Of a DNA stretch of 64,000 nucleotides, positions 52,601 through 59,034 are shown one piece after another. The position numbers were made by a program, and so were the translations under genes. The first letter of the stretch is position 1, and the number at the start of each line of letters is the position of its first letter. Source of the stretch: Tuwongella immobilis (GTDB lineage Bacteria; Planctomycetota; Planctomycetia; Gemmatales; Gemmataceae). The notes below the pieces were generated by a model that did not search any database, was not told the DNA's origin, and saw only the letters and a list, made by a program, of their open reading frames with translations. The DNA lies in NCBI RefSeq assembly GCF_901538355.1, contig NZ_LR593887.1, forward strand, positions 5,990,920 to 6,054,919. The letters run 5' to 3'.

Positions 52601-53174
52601 TCTCGATCTTCTGCGCACTCCAATTCAGACTGCCGGAATTCCCCAATGATATTCCGGCAACCGGATCGCTCCCCACGGCGAGATTGCGCGTCGAAATCGT
52701 CGCCCCGGACTGCAGCGTGATGCGCTCGGCGGTGATCGCCATAGAATTGGGCACGAGCGTCGTAAATACGGAAATCGAACGATTGGCGGAAAAGACAATC
52801 TCTTCCACGCCCGTCGAGGTGAAGCTGCCCGGCAAGCGCAAGTCGCTATCCAGCGTGAACTTCTGGCCGGATTCGGGTGAGCCGATAATGCTCAGACTGG
52901 TCACCGACGATTTCGCATAATTAACAATCGTCGAACCGTCGGAAACTTGCAAATTCGCTCCGCTGAGCGAAACAGTCGCCTGATCGTTGGTTGCGGAATA
53001 TTGAATGGTGAGCAACCCCGAGGTGAGGTTGGAGGTCACCGCCGGGGCAAGCCGTTCTTCCAACGGAACCAACTGCAGATGCGTCCATCGGCGGAGCCAT
53101 TGAGGAGTTTGGCTCCAAGTCGAGACGAATCGGCGCAGCCGGCTCCAAAGCCGGTTGGGGGAGAGGACGGGCAT
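38199..53174 (-). CDS. Giant adhesin-like protein, 4991 residues
   Basis: The start at 53174 is set by GGGAG seven nt upstream; the in-frame ATG at 53198 lacks one. The sorting-tag-like LQLVPLEERLAPAVT lies at about residues 33-47, after an Arg/Trp-rich start without an obvious signal peptide. From about residue 300 to 3300 the sequence is a long Gly/Ala/Val/Thr-rich array with the recurring IGNxAxV..GGxVxVxA pattern, like haemagglutinin-type beta-helix proteins. About 900 residues of other strand-rich sequence follow, then 12 repeats with DNxFxVxGWTGxAxLxGGxG. No protease or autotransporter beta-barrel is seen. It is probably a secreted or cell-wall adhesin. It is the largest gene in the window and stays open for 15 kb, so it is presumably expressed. 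Confidence 0.85.
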   Translation of the reverse strand: MPVLSPNRLWSRLRRFVSTWSQTPQWLRRWTHLQLVPLEERLAPAVTSNLTSGLLTIQYSATNDQATVSLSGANLQVSDGSTIVNYAKSSVTSLSIIGSPESGQKFTLDSDLRLPGSFTSTGVEEIVFSANRSISVFTTLVPNSMAITAERITLQSGATISTRNLAVGSDPVAGISLGNSGSLNWSAQKIEIQSGAKMFAHANGGFQAGDLFIKAEKTIATSYLVPLFNSKQIDVGVTVADNATLQGRNISVVSEGDAKRLSLYDLVGSPGASLIGGDTTTRPSVTIGTGLVFVPGAADGSVGPSIDRSSGSWSSDGFAKEKSIFISGTPDQLNDGTYDIASISSDGKSLILIPSNTLRSQTVGNGTKVEVTEMKTDIDPNDVPFVAVDEDGNPIAGTEQTQGQIKDNSAPPDLWAPIATLVNGLPMPLQVTLTRVYSTTTIGNGVNINASGNVTISANSTGISLSQLPSLVLGVTWSESDVQAKTKVGNSTIIAGGDVSITSTVENRFKVTTKVLGGTVARDSKGAVLQIPGPSIAVTVAQGTSVSTAETSDGTIISAGGVTIDASMTNKFFSQSSSVTSKAKSLAAGIGVTIGNFDMNAAATLRGKVDATGDVTVNSTGEIITVEGRSEATVNNEKPGPASPLFGTFFAVGSFLTGKKEKVDSKAKNEQSQEGESSSTAFQVAAGMVIVRSTQKTAASIADNAIVTVAGDLSVTAESGNSPQFSAVGSASANSKLAVGGAFVYGEPIDESRAWIGKNAIVNVDGAIEVTAAVSQAGGFPTSWGDFVGGTLGLRDTGLPWVSDGSVTSYADANKNSGEFGDALTDLIGRGQSVIDGDFSWFIQEFTTSFVSASAQPGEVKGADGKTTAKSTAASGALDFVFSKTFSKAWIDEGAKINLDTPNAKDDQSLTVSATTEVKALYVGGITGQGNPFGYTTVSSGGAVGGVYAHHDYNTQAIATIADGVMIRTKGDVTVSAENPIILGVFDFAGSSGKTFAVQGTFTVTPITSIVQAWIEDTVDLKAGGNLDVSAKADRLLITFTGAVARSDQVGVGAGLGYFDVDSTVEARIGNAVTSSTYTTPSTLIVSGNTSVTAVNDTIAVVVGIASAVAPLASPDATSVVPPVPPVPDDDPLDGESLVKLFANPDDENPTETTAKDGNTQKSEVEKVTGFGLSASLGLNLFDTITVAKIDGVTLTADGDVTVAASSDDLFIGVTGAASVNFNTQAKSSNTIAGALSWNDLDRRVEALIDQATISAAALSVTAKQRDLLVTVTAGAALTSPAQQAKTSIGVAGSANVNDVDTTVRAAITGAKSVINTTGNLLLTADRSTTVVSVAGAIGVSQRAGIGASLDLNLFDSTIEATIGNGVTVTSGGNVTVQAKNNQGFVSIGASIGVGTQKFGIAGSASWLNLGDTVTASIGNDAKVTSGGTVRVDVDNRLNVFGLGGAAGIGKDGGFGAGISGLSMSRTVNASIGDRATIIAAGSTSASGDAGVIVRAMNSDNLDLFGAGGAVSTARAAAAGSFTMVLDNTTTTASIGSNASVTQMVGKSATHRMSVLVDAFHAQDIFTVAGAAGIGKSAGIGLAVVVTPITTNTRASIGNNTVVTANRDIRVTANYEQSATIIGAALGVATSSGVGAAGSGVIQVLNHTTHATIGNSATLFTDGNILVQADSTRDVVNVAGSGALGLGGSAIGIANVTTVRTESTLAQIGDFAKVTALGNQATISVADRDNSKANVRGVAVVATASSDVVYVAAGAAGGTGKVGIAGSASVTVETITTVARVGNSAEVTPDLASQSAANAAQSLYVFADYQTDLIGVGGAAGLGSKGGVGAGADVGVVTRTTRATIGDSARVNVRGDVSARAFSGGEWLSIGASLGAGGTAGVAGAASVQTHTVRTQGRIGNNAVIFAGGNVAVTALDSIKIDGAAGQLSIGGTAGIGGSVPVVILDKETDASIGNGAKVDALANGAAFQANVTPPSVTYTDPQFFARTAVDTGSDTITLPYQHGFQTGDSVTYWANGDSAIGGLENGVTYYVIRVSATAVRLAESKEAAEAGTVIDLTSTGSGDQQSLTAFGEVAAPAVNNDDISGETFTKARTVTLGSTGVRGVIVSAVSLDKISTYGISAGGGGTVGLQIVGSVSLPEIQTTASIGDNAQINRNDAGANPGQSVVVSAMADYSRLGIGGSLAIGGTAGIAPLADVLVSEHVTKATIGTGAMVEAEMDVLVAADARQNVRSFVIGVAGGGAVALAGSVAVIQIDSQTQAIIGNSADVFAKGNVIVSANDVTDSLNVVGSAGLGLSAGGIGASVLVWNLEKDTLAAIGNGASVSAQAFGANVTAKTGAQSGSSFTTAALQGVILQANSREELLNVVIAGGAGAYAGVAGSVDVNLITAKTQATIGDNAKINQATGADTDQSVVVVATDSLKTRVYNGALGLSLGGGIAGSVDVTLVRSNTNGTIGAGAMVAATKDVYVAGSAVRDLYSLSVSAAIGAGALAAAVSVYSLYATVDGESKNSLNGDSGSNAATYADDSSDTSVFTDGLNAYSAGDSESSRQMAAANSGAASRISSKTSTGAAQAAINASVTPSGTTAIVGNSAKIVAGGKINVQALDRIDLDVVTGGAAGGLLGGIGASVTIASVGGQSLVSVGDSVTLMADSVTLNANLTSDSSVRAYGGGAGGFVGIGAQVAIINDSHREEARIGNSATVDAASGVTITATGNRTVAANNAGGAIGLVAAGASIARVKATGSTLTSIGSNGKVNTGNSGVTVSAKSQMNTVATAYAVGAGAAAVIVTIADVDVSTNTHSTIGTGTQVNSKGTVTVSATMSASNTVRALGAAVGLVGVGAIDIDYADTSSTSAGLNQVGAWKVGGLNVTASADNSVDMKAVSASGGLLSGSGAGITVAASPTVSTSVSAAGTIQVTGNTLIQSRAGSNLNAVTTGVSIGGVTVGVSIVTMRWNPTVTTALAADTRLVGTGDVIIRSLVNYDANGNAQTGNRLFADVTSINGALAGINGAIVDFKSKVMVSATIGGGSTVQADRNFVLKADARTQHDLRVSGLNIGVLTAGIVEADVEVFSDVRAEVQDGTASTPTNIGGGNSLLVNARASHNGNAQATGGGGGLVAVAGADVDYAVKGSGTDNASMIVARVGKDALVFSSGTATIQTDANANFDLRNSQTNGGLFASNETNARSHVRYDALAEIGANTRVGTRNLVVRTNQDISNKVQTYASAGGAVADVETDSNTQVWYKPTVRIGSNATIIATGAVTIENAGGSVYAKSDSYAGAIAAGASVYAIADTTRDIRSTVDVATGEIISPTILIQSLRASSERVATADSSNVSVVGFFQWLFDIDTDEENLRGTISNSVNLNANLTIGTPQRPRLQVAADGQITGQIWATASLQPDRIILDDVFNIPGERLDVRAPDGTTSGSSVVSYGALKEVLIENASDRILVINNIETVSDKPNNPSINHEGSTRNWSYTKSADFGATGEDTLVTIRNTSTTPVDVILAGRIDNPFGKVSITNNGGNVYSSSAGGYINTRLVELNVTAGEAGTVTNPLYIRFGEQKNTALPTGFSSVYGEKGAHLDVSSTSPTSTNFTYTIGNITTNTGEAKIIANEGSKATRIVTTQVRLSDGTAVLGTILPALSFDRKSVASFNPATDQITLNYEHQLKTGELVQYQPLISPAINGVQAWSSRQVRVIDAKTIEFSSDFSTDSVSQTRSTITFATPHGFRTGDAVVYDAEGTTPIPGLTAGATYYVWVFDDYTVQLATSRSTVVAPDLQFRASGVQTINNPIYDAKAKSGLEMLKTLDVLSFSSDNPYVTGTALSYWTTDSNIITGLDNLSMYYAIEVPNPDDDAAYNGMIMLASSYANAINGVPLAVSQPANVTPTLHHLRPTNLRFTGAAVAGKTQSLRADLTDASGFSPIDLNLHLIDTNSTYVRDFDGKVIRIANPDIRSIREVISETLSVPSSTVTNVQFGDITSKNGDVNIDIGTSDTFDTTGTIIGTIGAVNGTVNITNVGGSLLNGGTATNIVAKIADLTTWNSVGESTKAITGKIGTLTAEVGTSGSTGGLWLDNTGALLVQDVLGIDQIRITTVDQTGTGDDLTVSPDYVVESTKADVTLRAGDHLYVPWNATVQSPTAIHVYGNFGNQDNVGGRMDVRGKFFSPSNNVYGNAATNDTVVDNNDMNFEIGDTYLRRYINRTLETKFNLFQVTGDHFELTGDKLDNKFTVTDWTGTGKIDGATGYNTVIATNNVDFVLTDATLSRSPGHGIIDLFQNTVKYAILTGGAGDNRFTVTNWTYAAYLDGAAGAGDTVIDNNNVDYTLDDTYLERSTVGFFGLANMERAELTAGASDNIFEVSGWTGIGILDGMGGFNKLMSIRDGDYRLEDTFMQRKIDNVVAGTFQLSNFQQATLLGGRSDNLFDVSGWTGSSYLDGRQQQNTVISREDADATLAEDSLWRGTGGVFLLNQIQTAVISGGKSSNQIDIQGWKGNATVDGGGGGDRLAVVDDTDFRVSPTVLTRGNGTVINVFNVIQVALIGGKNDNLYTFEGTPEFYTIIHAGEGDDVARFVDDANYTITSSNVAVNGLDRFLMTGVDAVNLIGGKSNNQFTVDGWTKALTIDGGLGQNSVIVAANPSIFGLTDGSIHLDQQLINLLRVTDATLIAGNKDTLFDLTGWTGRAHLVGGLGRDTIRVLFWEDAFLSDTQLTLTNQSIITLAGIEGAVLIGSPVGDHTFRVQNFTGTATLTGGSGMNRLIASGGGSFELRPGFLTMGNGGRLNLLGINETTLFGDATMDNLFTLSGNLGNVQLFGGSGRDEIQIVADTDFTLRDNELLLADGSVVTLTDIEHARLVGGTGDNRFDVSGWTGSATIVGGGGYDSLVSTNNTDFELHSNTLARGDGATFTLLDIDRVALTGGNAVNRFDIADWHGDAVLNGGGNDDLYTVAFAGFGVSSIAIEDSGSSDGDRLVVTAPSLPTQTSTRIFLDEEEILFHGIEVVDLVP

Positions 53175-53411
53175 GAGAGCGCTCCCGGAGTTAATCATCA
53201 CTAAGTTGATTTGCTCTGAAACGATTGATGAGCGGAGTCTTGGGGACACTCATCGATCGTTACGAAACTTCGTAATTTACCCAGAACAAATCATCATTGA
53301 GTTTAGATCAAATTCCAGGAATCGCAAGAAAGATTTCCTAAAGCTTCCGTTTTCGCACTTTTTCGGCCTTGACAGAAAATTTCCGCCTGATAAACGATCC
53401 CGTTAGCGAGC
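53175..53411. other. AT-rich gap upstream of the giant adhesin gene
   Basis: No gene is seen in these 237 bp. The stretch 53215-53370 is clearly AT-richer than its surroundings. It should contain the promoter of the giant gene (minus) and the end of the SMP-30-like transcript (minus). No convincing -35/-10 pair could be assigned. Confidence 0.4.
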
Positions 53412-54332
53412 TTACTTCGGAGTCGCCGGGACGGGCACGGCTCCCTTCACGGTCATGGCCAACGAATAGACTTTTTTGTCGCACGTCAGATACAACGTCT
53501 TTCCATCGGGGCCACCGAAAGTCGCGTTGGAGCAGAATTCCGGAATCGCGATCAGTCCCAATGCCTTGCCTTCGGGCGACACTACCCAGCAGCCGCCTCG
53601 CCCGCTGAGATATAAATTTCCCTGCTCATCAATGGTGAATCCGTCCGGATCGCGGCGATCGGCATTCCGTGGATCGAAAAAGACGTCGCCTTTGCCTACC
53701 GAACCATCCTCGTGAATCGGATAGACTTTCCACAGTTTTAGATGCGAGTCACCGACATACAGCCGCTTTCCATCTGGCGAAACTTTCAGCCCATTGGGCA
53801 GCGGCATATCATCGATCACCTTGACCGCCTTCCCCGCCTGCACCCGATAGACCGCACTCGTCTTGCGGGCTTTGAAATCGGGATCGGTCAGGTAGATGGT
53901 CCCATTCGGGGCGATGCAGACATCGTTGGGTTGATTCAGCGTTGGCTCGGAGAGTACGACCTCCGGCTCGGAAGCTCGATCCCCCGTCAGTGTGTACCGA
54001 AGCACTTTCTGGCCATAGGCTTGCGCGGCGAGCAGCTTTCCCGATTGATCCAAACAGGTGCCATTGACCCCCTTGGTTTTCTCCGCAAACACGGTCACTT
54101 TTCCGGGGGCATCCAGCCGCAGCAATTGAATGTCGTCGCCCTTGCCGAAGGCGGTGAAGTAGAGTTTCTTCCCAGCCGGATCGTAAGTCGGTCCTTCGAA
54201 GAAATAGGGGGCTTCGTATTCGACGGTTAGTTTGGCACCGGGCTTCGCCGTCGGGGGGAATCCCGGATCTTGGGCGGCCAGCATTCCAACCATCATCAGT
54301 CCCATCAGCAGTGTCACTGCCCAGCGAATCAT
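53412..54332 (-). CDS. Exported SMP-30/gluconolactonase-like protein
   Basis: The 306-residue product has a signal peptide ending near MLAAQ and a six-bladed SMP-30/Gluconolaconase/LRE-like propeller: FFEGPTYDPAGKKLYFTA, LNQPNDVCIAPNGTIYLTD, PNGLKVSPDGKRLYVGDS, and DPDGFTIDEQGNLYLS. The conserved Glu (FEGP), Asn (NQPND) and Asp (GDS) metal ligands of the family are present. It would hydrolyse a sugar lactone or related ester in the periplasm. The start at 54332 has GGAGGG six nt upstream. It is divergent from rpiB. Confidence 0.87.
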   Translation of the reverse strand: MIRWAVTLLMGLMMVGMLAAQDPGFPPTAKPGAKLTVEYEAPYFFEGPTYDPAGKKLYFTAFGKGDDIQLLRLDAPGKVTVFAEKTKGVNGTCLDQSGKLLAAQAYGQKVLRYTLTGDRASEPEVVLSEPTLNQPNDVCIAPNGTIYLTDPDFKARKTSAVYRVQAGKAVKVIDDMPLPNGLKVSPDGKRLYVGDSHLKLWKVYPIHEDGSVGKGDVFFDPRNADRRDPDGFTIDEQGNLYLSGRGGCWVVSPEGKALGLIAIPEFCSNATFGGPDGKTLYLTCDKKVYSLAMTVKGAVPVPATPK

Positions 54333-54506
54333 GCCTATCCCTCCTCGGTGAATCGCAGCGTTACACGGATTGTGACGTGATTTTCCGCTGGAGTCCAGCA
54401 TTCGTTTTGCAACCGTCCCCAACGAGCAGGGGACGAATTCCCGTCCAATTGATAAGCTGTTTGCAAAGCGGTGACGCACCGACGATCCTCGAATAGGTGA
54501 GCGAAC

Positions 54507-54968
54507 ATGCGCGTTGTGATGGGGGCCGACCACGCGGGCTTTGAATTGAAAGAAGCACTCAAGCCATTGGTGGAGTCGCTTGGCCACACGGTGGTTGATG
54601 TGGGCACCCACGATGAACAGCCGGTGGATTATCCGGATTTTGCCGAAGCGGTTGCCCAGGCAATTCGCGGCAACAGTGCGGATCGAGGCATTCTTGTCTG
54701 CGGGTCTGGGGTGGGAGCGTGTGTTGCTGCCAATAAAATCCCCGGAATTCGCGCCGGGTTATGTCATGATGTCTATTCCGCGCATCAAGGTGTGGAACAC
54801 GACGATATGAACGTCTTGGTATTGGGTGGCCGTGTGATCGGACCTGCGGTCGCCAGCGAACTCACCAAGGCATTCTTGGCGGCCATGTACAGCCATGTCG
54901 AACGCCATCAACGCCGATTGGACAAAGTCCACGCCTTGGAACAACGATACAGTCGGTCGGATTCCTAA
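54507..54968 (+). CDS. rpiB: Ribose 5-phosphate isomerase B
   Basis: This 153-residue enzyme interconverts ribose-5-phosphate and ribulose-5-phosphate. Family motifs are clear: [14 protein letters not shown] at the N-terminus (Asp8, His9), [21 protein letters not shown] with the catalytic-base Cys, and [21 protein letters not shown] lies before the ATG. It is 15 bp ahead of the Hsp70-like gene and probably cotranscribed with it. Confidence 0.95.
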   Translation: MRVVMGADHAGFELKEALKPLVESLGHTVVDVGTHDEQPVDYPDFAEAVAQAIRGNSADRGILVCGSGVGACVAANKIPGIRAGLCHDVYSAHQGVEHDDMNVLVLGGRVIGPAVASELTKAFLAAMYSHVERHQRRLDKVHALEQRYSRSDS

Positions 54969-54983
54969 GAGGATCGGTCTGCC

Positions 54984-57845
54984 ATGGGACGCTATTTGAT
55001 CGGCATCGACTTGGGCACCACCAACAGCGCTCTGTCGTATGTCGATTTGCAATCTCGACCACGCGCGGGCGCCGTGGTCCTGCAATCCTTCCCCATCGTG
55101 CAGAAACGCTCCGGCGGCGAAACCGGCCCCAAGGATCTGCTCCCGTCATTCTTATATCTGCCCGGCGAACACGATTTGCCCCCCGGAAGTGCCGCCCTCC
55201 CCTGGAACGCAAACACTCGCGAGATCGTCGGCGAATTTGCCCGCACGCAAGGGGCCCGCGTCCCCGGTCGATTGGTCTCCTCCGCGAAATCCTGGCTGTC
55301 GCATACCGGCGTCGATCGAACCGCCGCACTCCTGCCTTGGGGTGCCCCGCCGGAAGTCCCCCGACTCTCCCCGTTGGAAGTCTCCACCCGATATCTCAAA
55401 CACCTTGCCGACGCTTGGAATCATGCGCCCGGTCGATCCAGCGACGATCGCCTGGAAGAACAAGCCATCGTCCTCACAGTCCCCGCATCATTCGACGATG
55501 TCGCCCGCAGCCTGACCATGCAAGCCGCTCAACAGGCCGGCTACAAGCAGGTCACCCTGTTGGAAGAACCCCAAGCCGCCTTCTATTCGTGGCTTGGAAT
55601 GAACGCCGTCGAAGAAACCGCCCGCATGAAGCCGGGCATGCGCTGTCTGGTCGTCGATGTCGGCGGAGGCACCAGCGACTTTTCCCTGATTCGTGCCGAT
55701 GAAGCCCAAGGCGAACTCAGCTTCCACCGCGAAGCCGTCGGCGACCACCTGCTCTTGGGTGGCGACAACATGGACTTGGCACTGGCCCGATTCGCCGAGA
55801 CGCAACTGAAAGCCAAGCTCGACGCGGCCCAATTCGCCAACCTTGTCCAACAGTGTCGCCAAGCCAAAGAGCAACTGCTCGACCCCGCCGGCCCTTCGGA
55901 AGTCTCGCTCACCATCATGGGGCGCGGTCGCTCCGTCATCGGCGGCAGTCTGCATACCACGCTCACCCGCGATCAACTGCAAACGGTGCTCTTCCAAGGC
56001 TTTTTCCCGAATGTCCCCTGGTCGGCCGAGCCACAACGGGCCACCCGTGGCGGACTTCAGGAAATGAGCCTGCCGTATGTCGCAGATCCCGGCATTTCCG
56101 CACATTTGGCCCAATTTTTGCGACAACATTTGCCCGCCGATCCGATCACCGGCAAACCCGTGCCGCCCGATGCGATTTTGTTCAACGGCGGCGTCTTCCA
56201 GCCAACCCGACTCCGCGAACAACTCATCGAGGTGATGCGCCCCTGGTTTGCCGACCGCGAGACACCCTGGGAACCGCTCGTGCTCGCCAACCCGTCGCTC
56301 GATTTGGCCGTCGCCTGGGGAGCGGCCTATTTCGGCTGGCTGAAACATACCGGCGGCAAACGCATCGGCGGCGGCATTCCACGCTCCTACTATCTGGCCG
56401 TCGGCGGCGAAATCCCCAACCCGCCCGATCAAGAATCGCCCGAACGCCTTCTCCCCACCGATCGTCAAACCGTCCTCTGCATCGTGCCACGCGGATTGGA
56501 AGAAGGCCAAATCATCTCGCTGGGATTACCAGTGCTGGAATTATCCATCGGTCGCCCCGTGTTATTCCCACTGTATACCTCCACCGTGCGTGTCGATGAC
56601 CGCCCCGGCGATGTCCTGGCCGTCGCCCCATCCCAACTGCTCGAATTGCCCCCACTGTTCACCCAACTGCGGGGCGGCAAGCGCGCGGGAATCAAACAGG
56701 TGCCCGTCACCCTGGAATCCCGTACCACCGAAATCGGCACCCTGGAATTGTTCTGTGTCGCACAAGATGGCGGCAATCGCTGGAAACTCGAATTCAACGT
56801 CCGCGACATTGTCAAAGAGGCCCCCGCACGCGCCGCCAATGCCGAGGATGCCCCCGATCCCGCCTCCACGCTCGTCGATGTCTTTCCCGAAGCACTCGTC
56901 GAAGCGGCCACCCACGCGATTCACGGCTGTTATCACGCCCTGCCAGATGCCCCCAATCCCGCGGATCTGCCCAAAGTGCTCGAATCCGCCCTGGAATCGT
57001 CCCGCAACGACTGGCCCAGCGCACTCTGTCGCCGACTCGTCGAAACACTCCTAGAAGTGGGCGAACATCGACGCCGATCCCTGGCCCACGCCAACCGATG
57101 GTATCACCTCCTGGGCTTCACCCTCCGCCCCGGCTACGGCGATGCACTCGACCGATTCCGCGTCGAATCGCTCTGGAAACTCCTCAACGTCCCCGCCAAG
57201 CCCGGCACTCCACAAACCGTCAGCGAAGGCGGTGCCGATTATTGGATCATGTGGCGACGCGTCAACGGCGGCTTGAACACCGCCTTGCAGCAACAATTGG
57301 CCAACCGACTCCGCGCGGCGTTGGTGCCCAGCAAAGGCAAATCGCTCGCTCGCCCCGCCGCCAACGAATGGGCCGAAATGTGGCGCTGCCTCGCCAGCTT
57401 GGAACGACTCGATGCCCGCTTGAAAGAGCAATTCGCCGAGCCGTTATTGCGATTGCTCCAACGCCCACCGGTGCCGAACTTCGTCTTTTGGTGCCTCACC
57501 CGACTCGGTGCCCGCCGCCTGCTCTACGGCCCACTCAACACCATCGTGCATCCGCAAATCGTCGAAAATTGGCTGGATCAAATCCTGAGCTTCCAGCCCA
57601 GCCACGATACCGAACGACTCGCATTCCAATTCTGCCTCGCACAAATGAGCCGCATGACCGGCCAACGCGCACTCGATATCGACGACTCCCACCGCCAAAG
57701 CGTACTCGCGCTGCTCCGCAACCTCAACGCCAGCGATGACTGCATCGCCATGGTCGAATCCGTCGTCGATACCGATTCCGACCAATCCCAACTCTTCGGC
57801 GACGCCCTCCCCATCGGCCTCCGCCTCCTCCCCTCCGCCGGCTAA
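54984..57845 (+). CDS. Large Hsp70-family protein with C-terminal extension (DUF3731-like)
   Basis: The 953-residue protein starts GRYLIGIDLGTTNSALSYVD, the phosphate-1 motif of Hsp70/DnaK. The phosphate-2 motif is VVDVGGGTSDFSL near residue 220, and NGGVFQP near 400 fits the adenosine motif. The last 350 residues are an extra helical region unlike the DnaK substrate-binding domain and match the DUF3731 type found in non-canonical bacterial Hsp70s. It is likely an ATP-driven protein remodeller; its clients are unknown. No dnaJ or grpE gene is near. Confidence 0.88.
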   Translation: MGRYLIGIDLGTTNSALSYVDLQSRPRAGAVVLQSFPIVQKRSGGETGPKDLLPSFLYLPGEHDLPPGSAALPWNANTREIVGEFARTQGARVPGRLVSSAKSWLSHTGVDRTAALLPWGAPPEVPRLSPLEVSTRYLKHLADAWNHAPGRSSDDRLEEQAIVLTVPASFDDVARSLTMQAAQQAGYKQVTLLEEPQAAFYSWLGMNAVEETARMKPGMRCLVVDVGGGTSDFSLIRADEAQGELSFHREAVGDHLLLGGDNMDLALARFAETQLKAKLDAAQFANLVQQCRQAKEQLLDPAGPSEVSLTIMGRGRSVIGGSLHTTLTRDQLQTVLFQGFFPNVPWSAEPQRATRGGLQEMSLPYVADPGISAHLAQFLRQHLPADPITGKPVPPDAILFNGGVFQPTRLREQLIEVMRPWFADRETPWEPLVLANPSLDLAVAWGAAYFGWLKHTGGKRIGGGIPRSYYLAVGGEIPNPPDQESPERLLPTDRQTVLCIVPRGLEEGQIISLGLPVLELSIGRPVLFPLYTSTVRVDDRPGDVLAVAPSQLLELPPLFTQLRGGKRAGIKQVPVTLESRTTEIGTLELFCVAQDGGNRWKLEFNVRDIVKEAPARAANAEDAPDPASTLVDVFPEALVEAATHAIHGCYHALPDAPNPADLPKVLESALESSRNDWPSALCRRLVETLLEVGEHRRRSLAHANRWYHLLGFTLRPGYGDALDRFRVESLWKLLNVPAKPGTPQTVSEGGADYWIMWRRVNGGLNTALQQQLANRLRAALVPSKGKSLARPAANEWAEMWRCLASLERLDARLKEQFAEPLLRLLQRPPVPNFVFWCLTRLGARRLLYGPLNTIVHPQIVENWLDQILSFQPSHDTERLAFQFCLAQMSRMTGQRALDIDDSHRQSVLALLRNLNASDDCIAMVESVVDTDSDQSQLFGDALPIGLRLLPSAG

Positions 57846-57986
57846 CCCCACCAGCAAACGTGGCCATCGGGAGAAGAGTGCGATGGGGGGTGGTGGAGTA
57901 CGGTGGAGTGTCGCTGACAAGGCCGCCGCACATGGAGATGACAGGCTATCCGCACGTGTATACGACAGGAGCTCGGCCCCTGAGGA

Positions 57987-58038
57987 TAACAGGGGCTCTG
58001 CCCCTAGCCCCCGGCCAAGGGACTGGCAGCCCCTTGGC
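57987..58038. repeat. GC-rich palindromic intergenic element
   Basis: Two hairpins lie close together: AGGGGC/GCCCCT (57991-58005) with a 3-nt loop, and GCCAAGGG/CCCTTGGC (58014-58038). The sequence between is CCCC-rich. Elements of this look (gggctctgcccc, ccaaggg...cccttgg) are dispersed non-coding palindromes in many bacterial genomes. Here it lies at the downstream end of the toxin-cassette array. Confidence 0.5.
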
Positions 58039-58344
58039 GAACCCCATCTTCACTCGCCTTGGCCCAGCCGAGGCCACGTTCGCTGCGGTCGCTGCGGTCG
58101 CTCCAGAAGGGGTGCTCGCCGGTGGTGCGGATCGTCTCGCCGACGACGGTGAGGTGCAGCACGCGGGTGTAGCGCGTGAAGACCTCCTCGATGACGCGGG
58201 CTTCGATCGGGGCGTGCGGATCGTGCTCATCGCGCGAGTAAACCAAGTCGCCAGGCTGCAGCGTTTCGACGGTGCGGTAGCCACTCCGAAAAACGCAAGT
58301 CGATGCTCCTCGGCATCAAGTATCTGGTCTTTGGCTTTCTCCGA
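58004..58344 (-). pseudogene. HINT (pretoxin processing) domain fragment, N-terminal half
   Basis: The open minus-strand frame contains ETLQPGDLVYSRDE, then EARVIEEVFTRYTRVLHLTV and IRTTGEHPFW, the hallmarks of the HINT domain that releases C-terminal toxins in polymorphic toxins. The expected catalytic Cys-Phe-x-x-GT start is missing; the frame begins directly after a stop codon. After WAKASE it diverges into unrelated residues and stops. A 9-bp tandem duplication doubles the SDR in SDRSDRSER relative to the 62.3-kb copy. With both ends lost, it cannot work. It lies downstream of the SUKH-type immunity gene. Confidence 0.75.
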
Positions 58345-58452
58345 TTACAACGACTATCGATCGTCAACTGGGTCGAATTCATTCACTCGAAAGTATTAAT
58401 TTGCATACAAACCCATCATCACAATGTATACAGCACGACACAGAAAAAATAT

Positions 58453-58995
58453 TCACGAAAATGATCGGAACTTACGTGAACTTTTCAAAAAATGAGCTGG
58501 TGGGAGAATCGTTGATGATAACTCGCCTGAGATCAGGCGAGAAAGAAATTCGGGTGTCGACATATGATATATCTCTGTCATCGTATCTCGTGAGGCTTGA
58601 AGCACTATTGGCCACTTGTCTGGATCGCTGTCAGTTTTCCAATACAGTCGATCTGATTGGACTGTGACTCCGAATGGAAATAACCCACCTTTTTCTGGCC
58701 AAAGAGAATATGGAAACTCGATTCGCAATTCAGCACTTGTGAGATCCTTGATGAACTCTCGTTCGCCATCAAGGATTTCAAACGGTGCAATTTCAATATC
58801 ATATACAGGAGGAAAAAATCCTGGTCCAAACAAAATCACCCACTCTCCCCATTCACCGAGACCAAACGAATCAACAATTTTCTTGAACTCAACAGGGAAA
58901 GTGATCCCAGAACGAGACTCAACTGTACTCCATTCTCGTTGATTCAGAGGGCTCAGGGGAGGTTTAACGATATCAAAAAGATTAATGAAGCTCAT
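58453..58995 (-). CDS. SMI1/KNR4 (SUKH)-type immunity protein
   Basis: This 180-residue protein resembles SUKH-family immunity proteins: VESRSGITFPVEFKKIVDSF near residues 26-45, followed by a G-E-W region and an acidic, aromatic middle (FFPPVYDIEIAPFEIL, FPYSLWPEKGGLFPFG). SUKH proteins neutralise many nuclease toxins. It starts 39 bp after the endonuclease-like toxin module's stop codon on the same strand, the standard toxin-immunity order, so its proposed partner is that module. AAGGA lies upstream of the ATG. Confidence 0.7.
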   Translation of the reverse strand: MSFINLFDIVKPPLSPLNQREWSTVESRSGITFPVEFKKIVDSFGLGEWGEWVILFGPGFFPPVYDIEIAPFEILDGEREFIKDLTSAELRIEFPYSLWPEKGGLFPFGVTVQSDRLYWKTDSDPDKWPIVLQASRDTMTEIYHMSTPEFLSRLISGELSSTILPPAHFLKSSRKFRSFS

Positions 58996-59034
58996 GACCC
59001 CATTTCCTTCTAGGATTCTTATTGAATATGAAAA

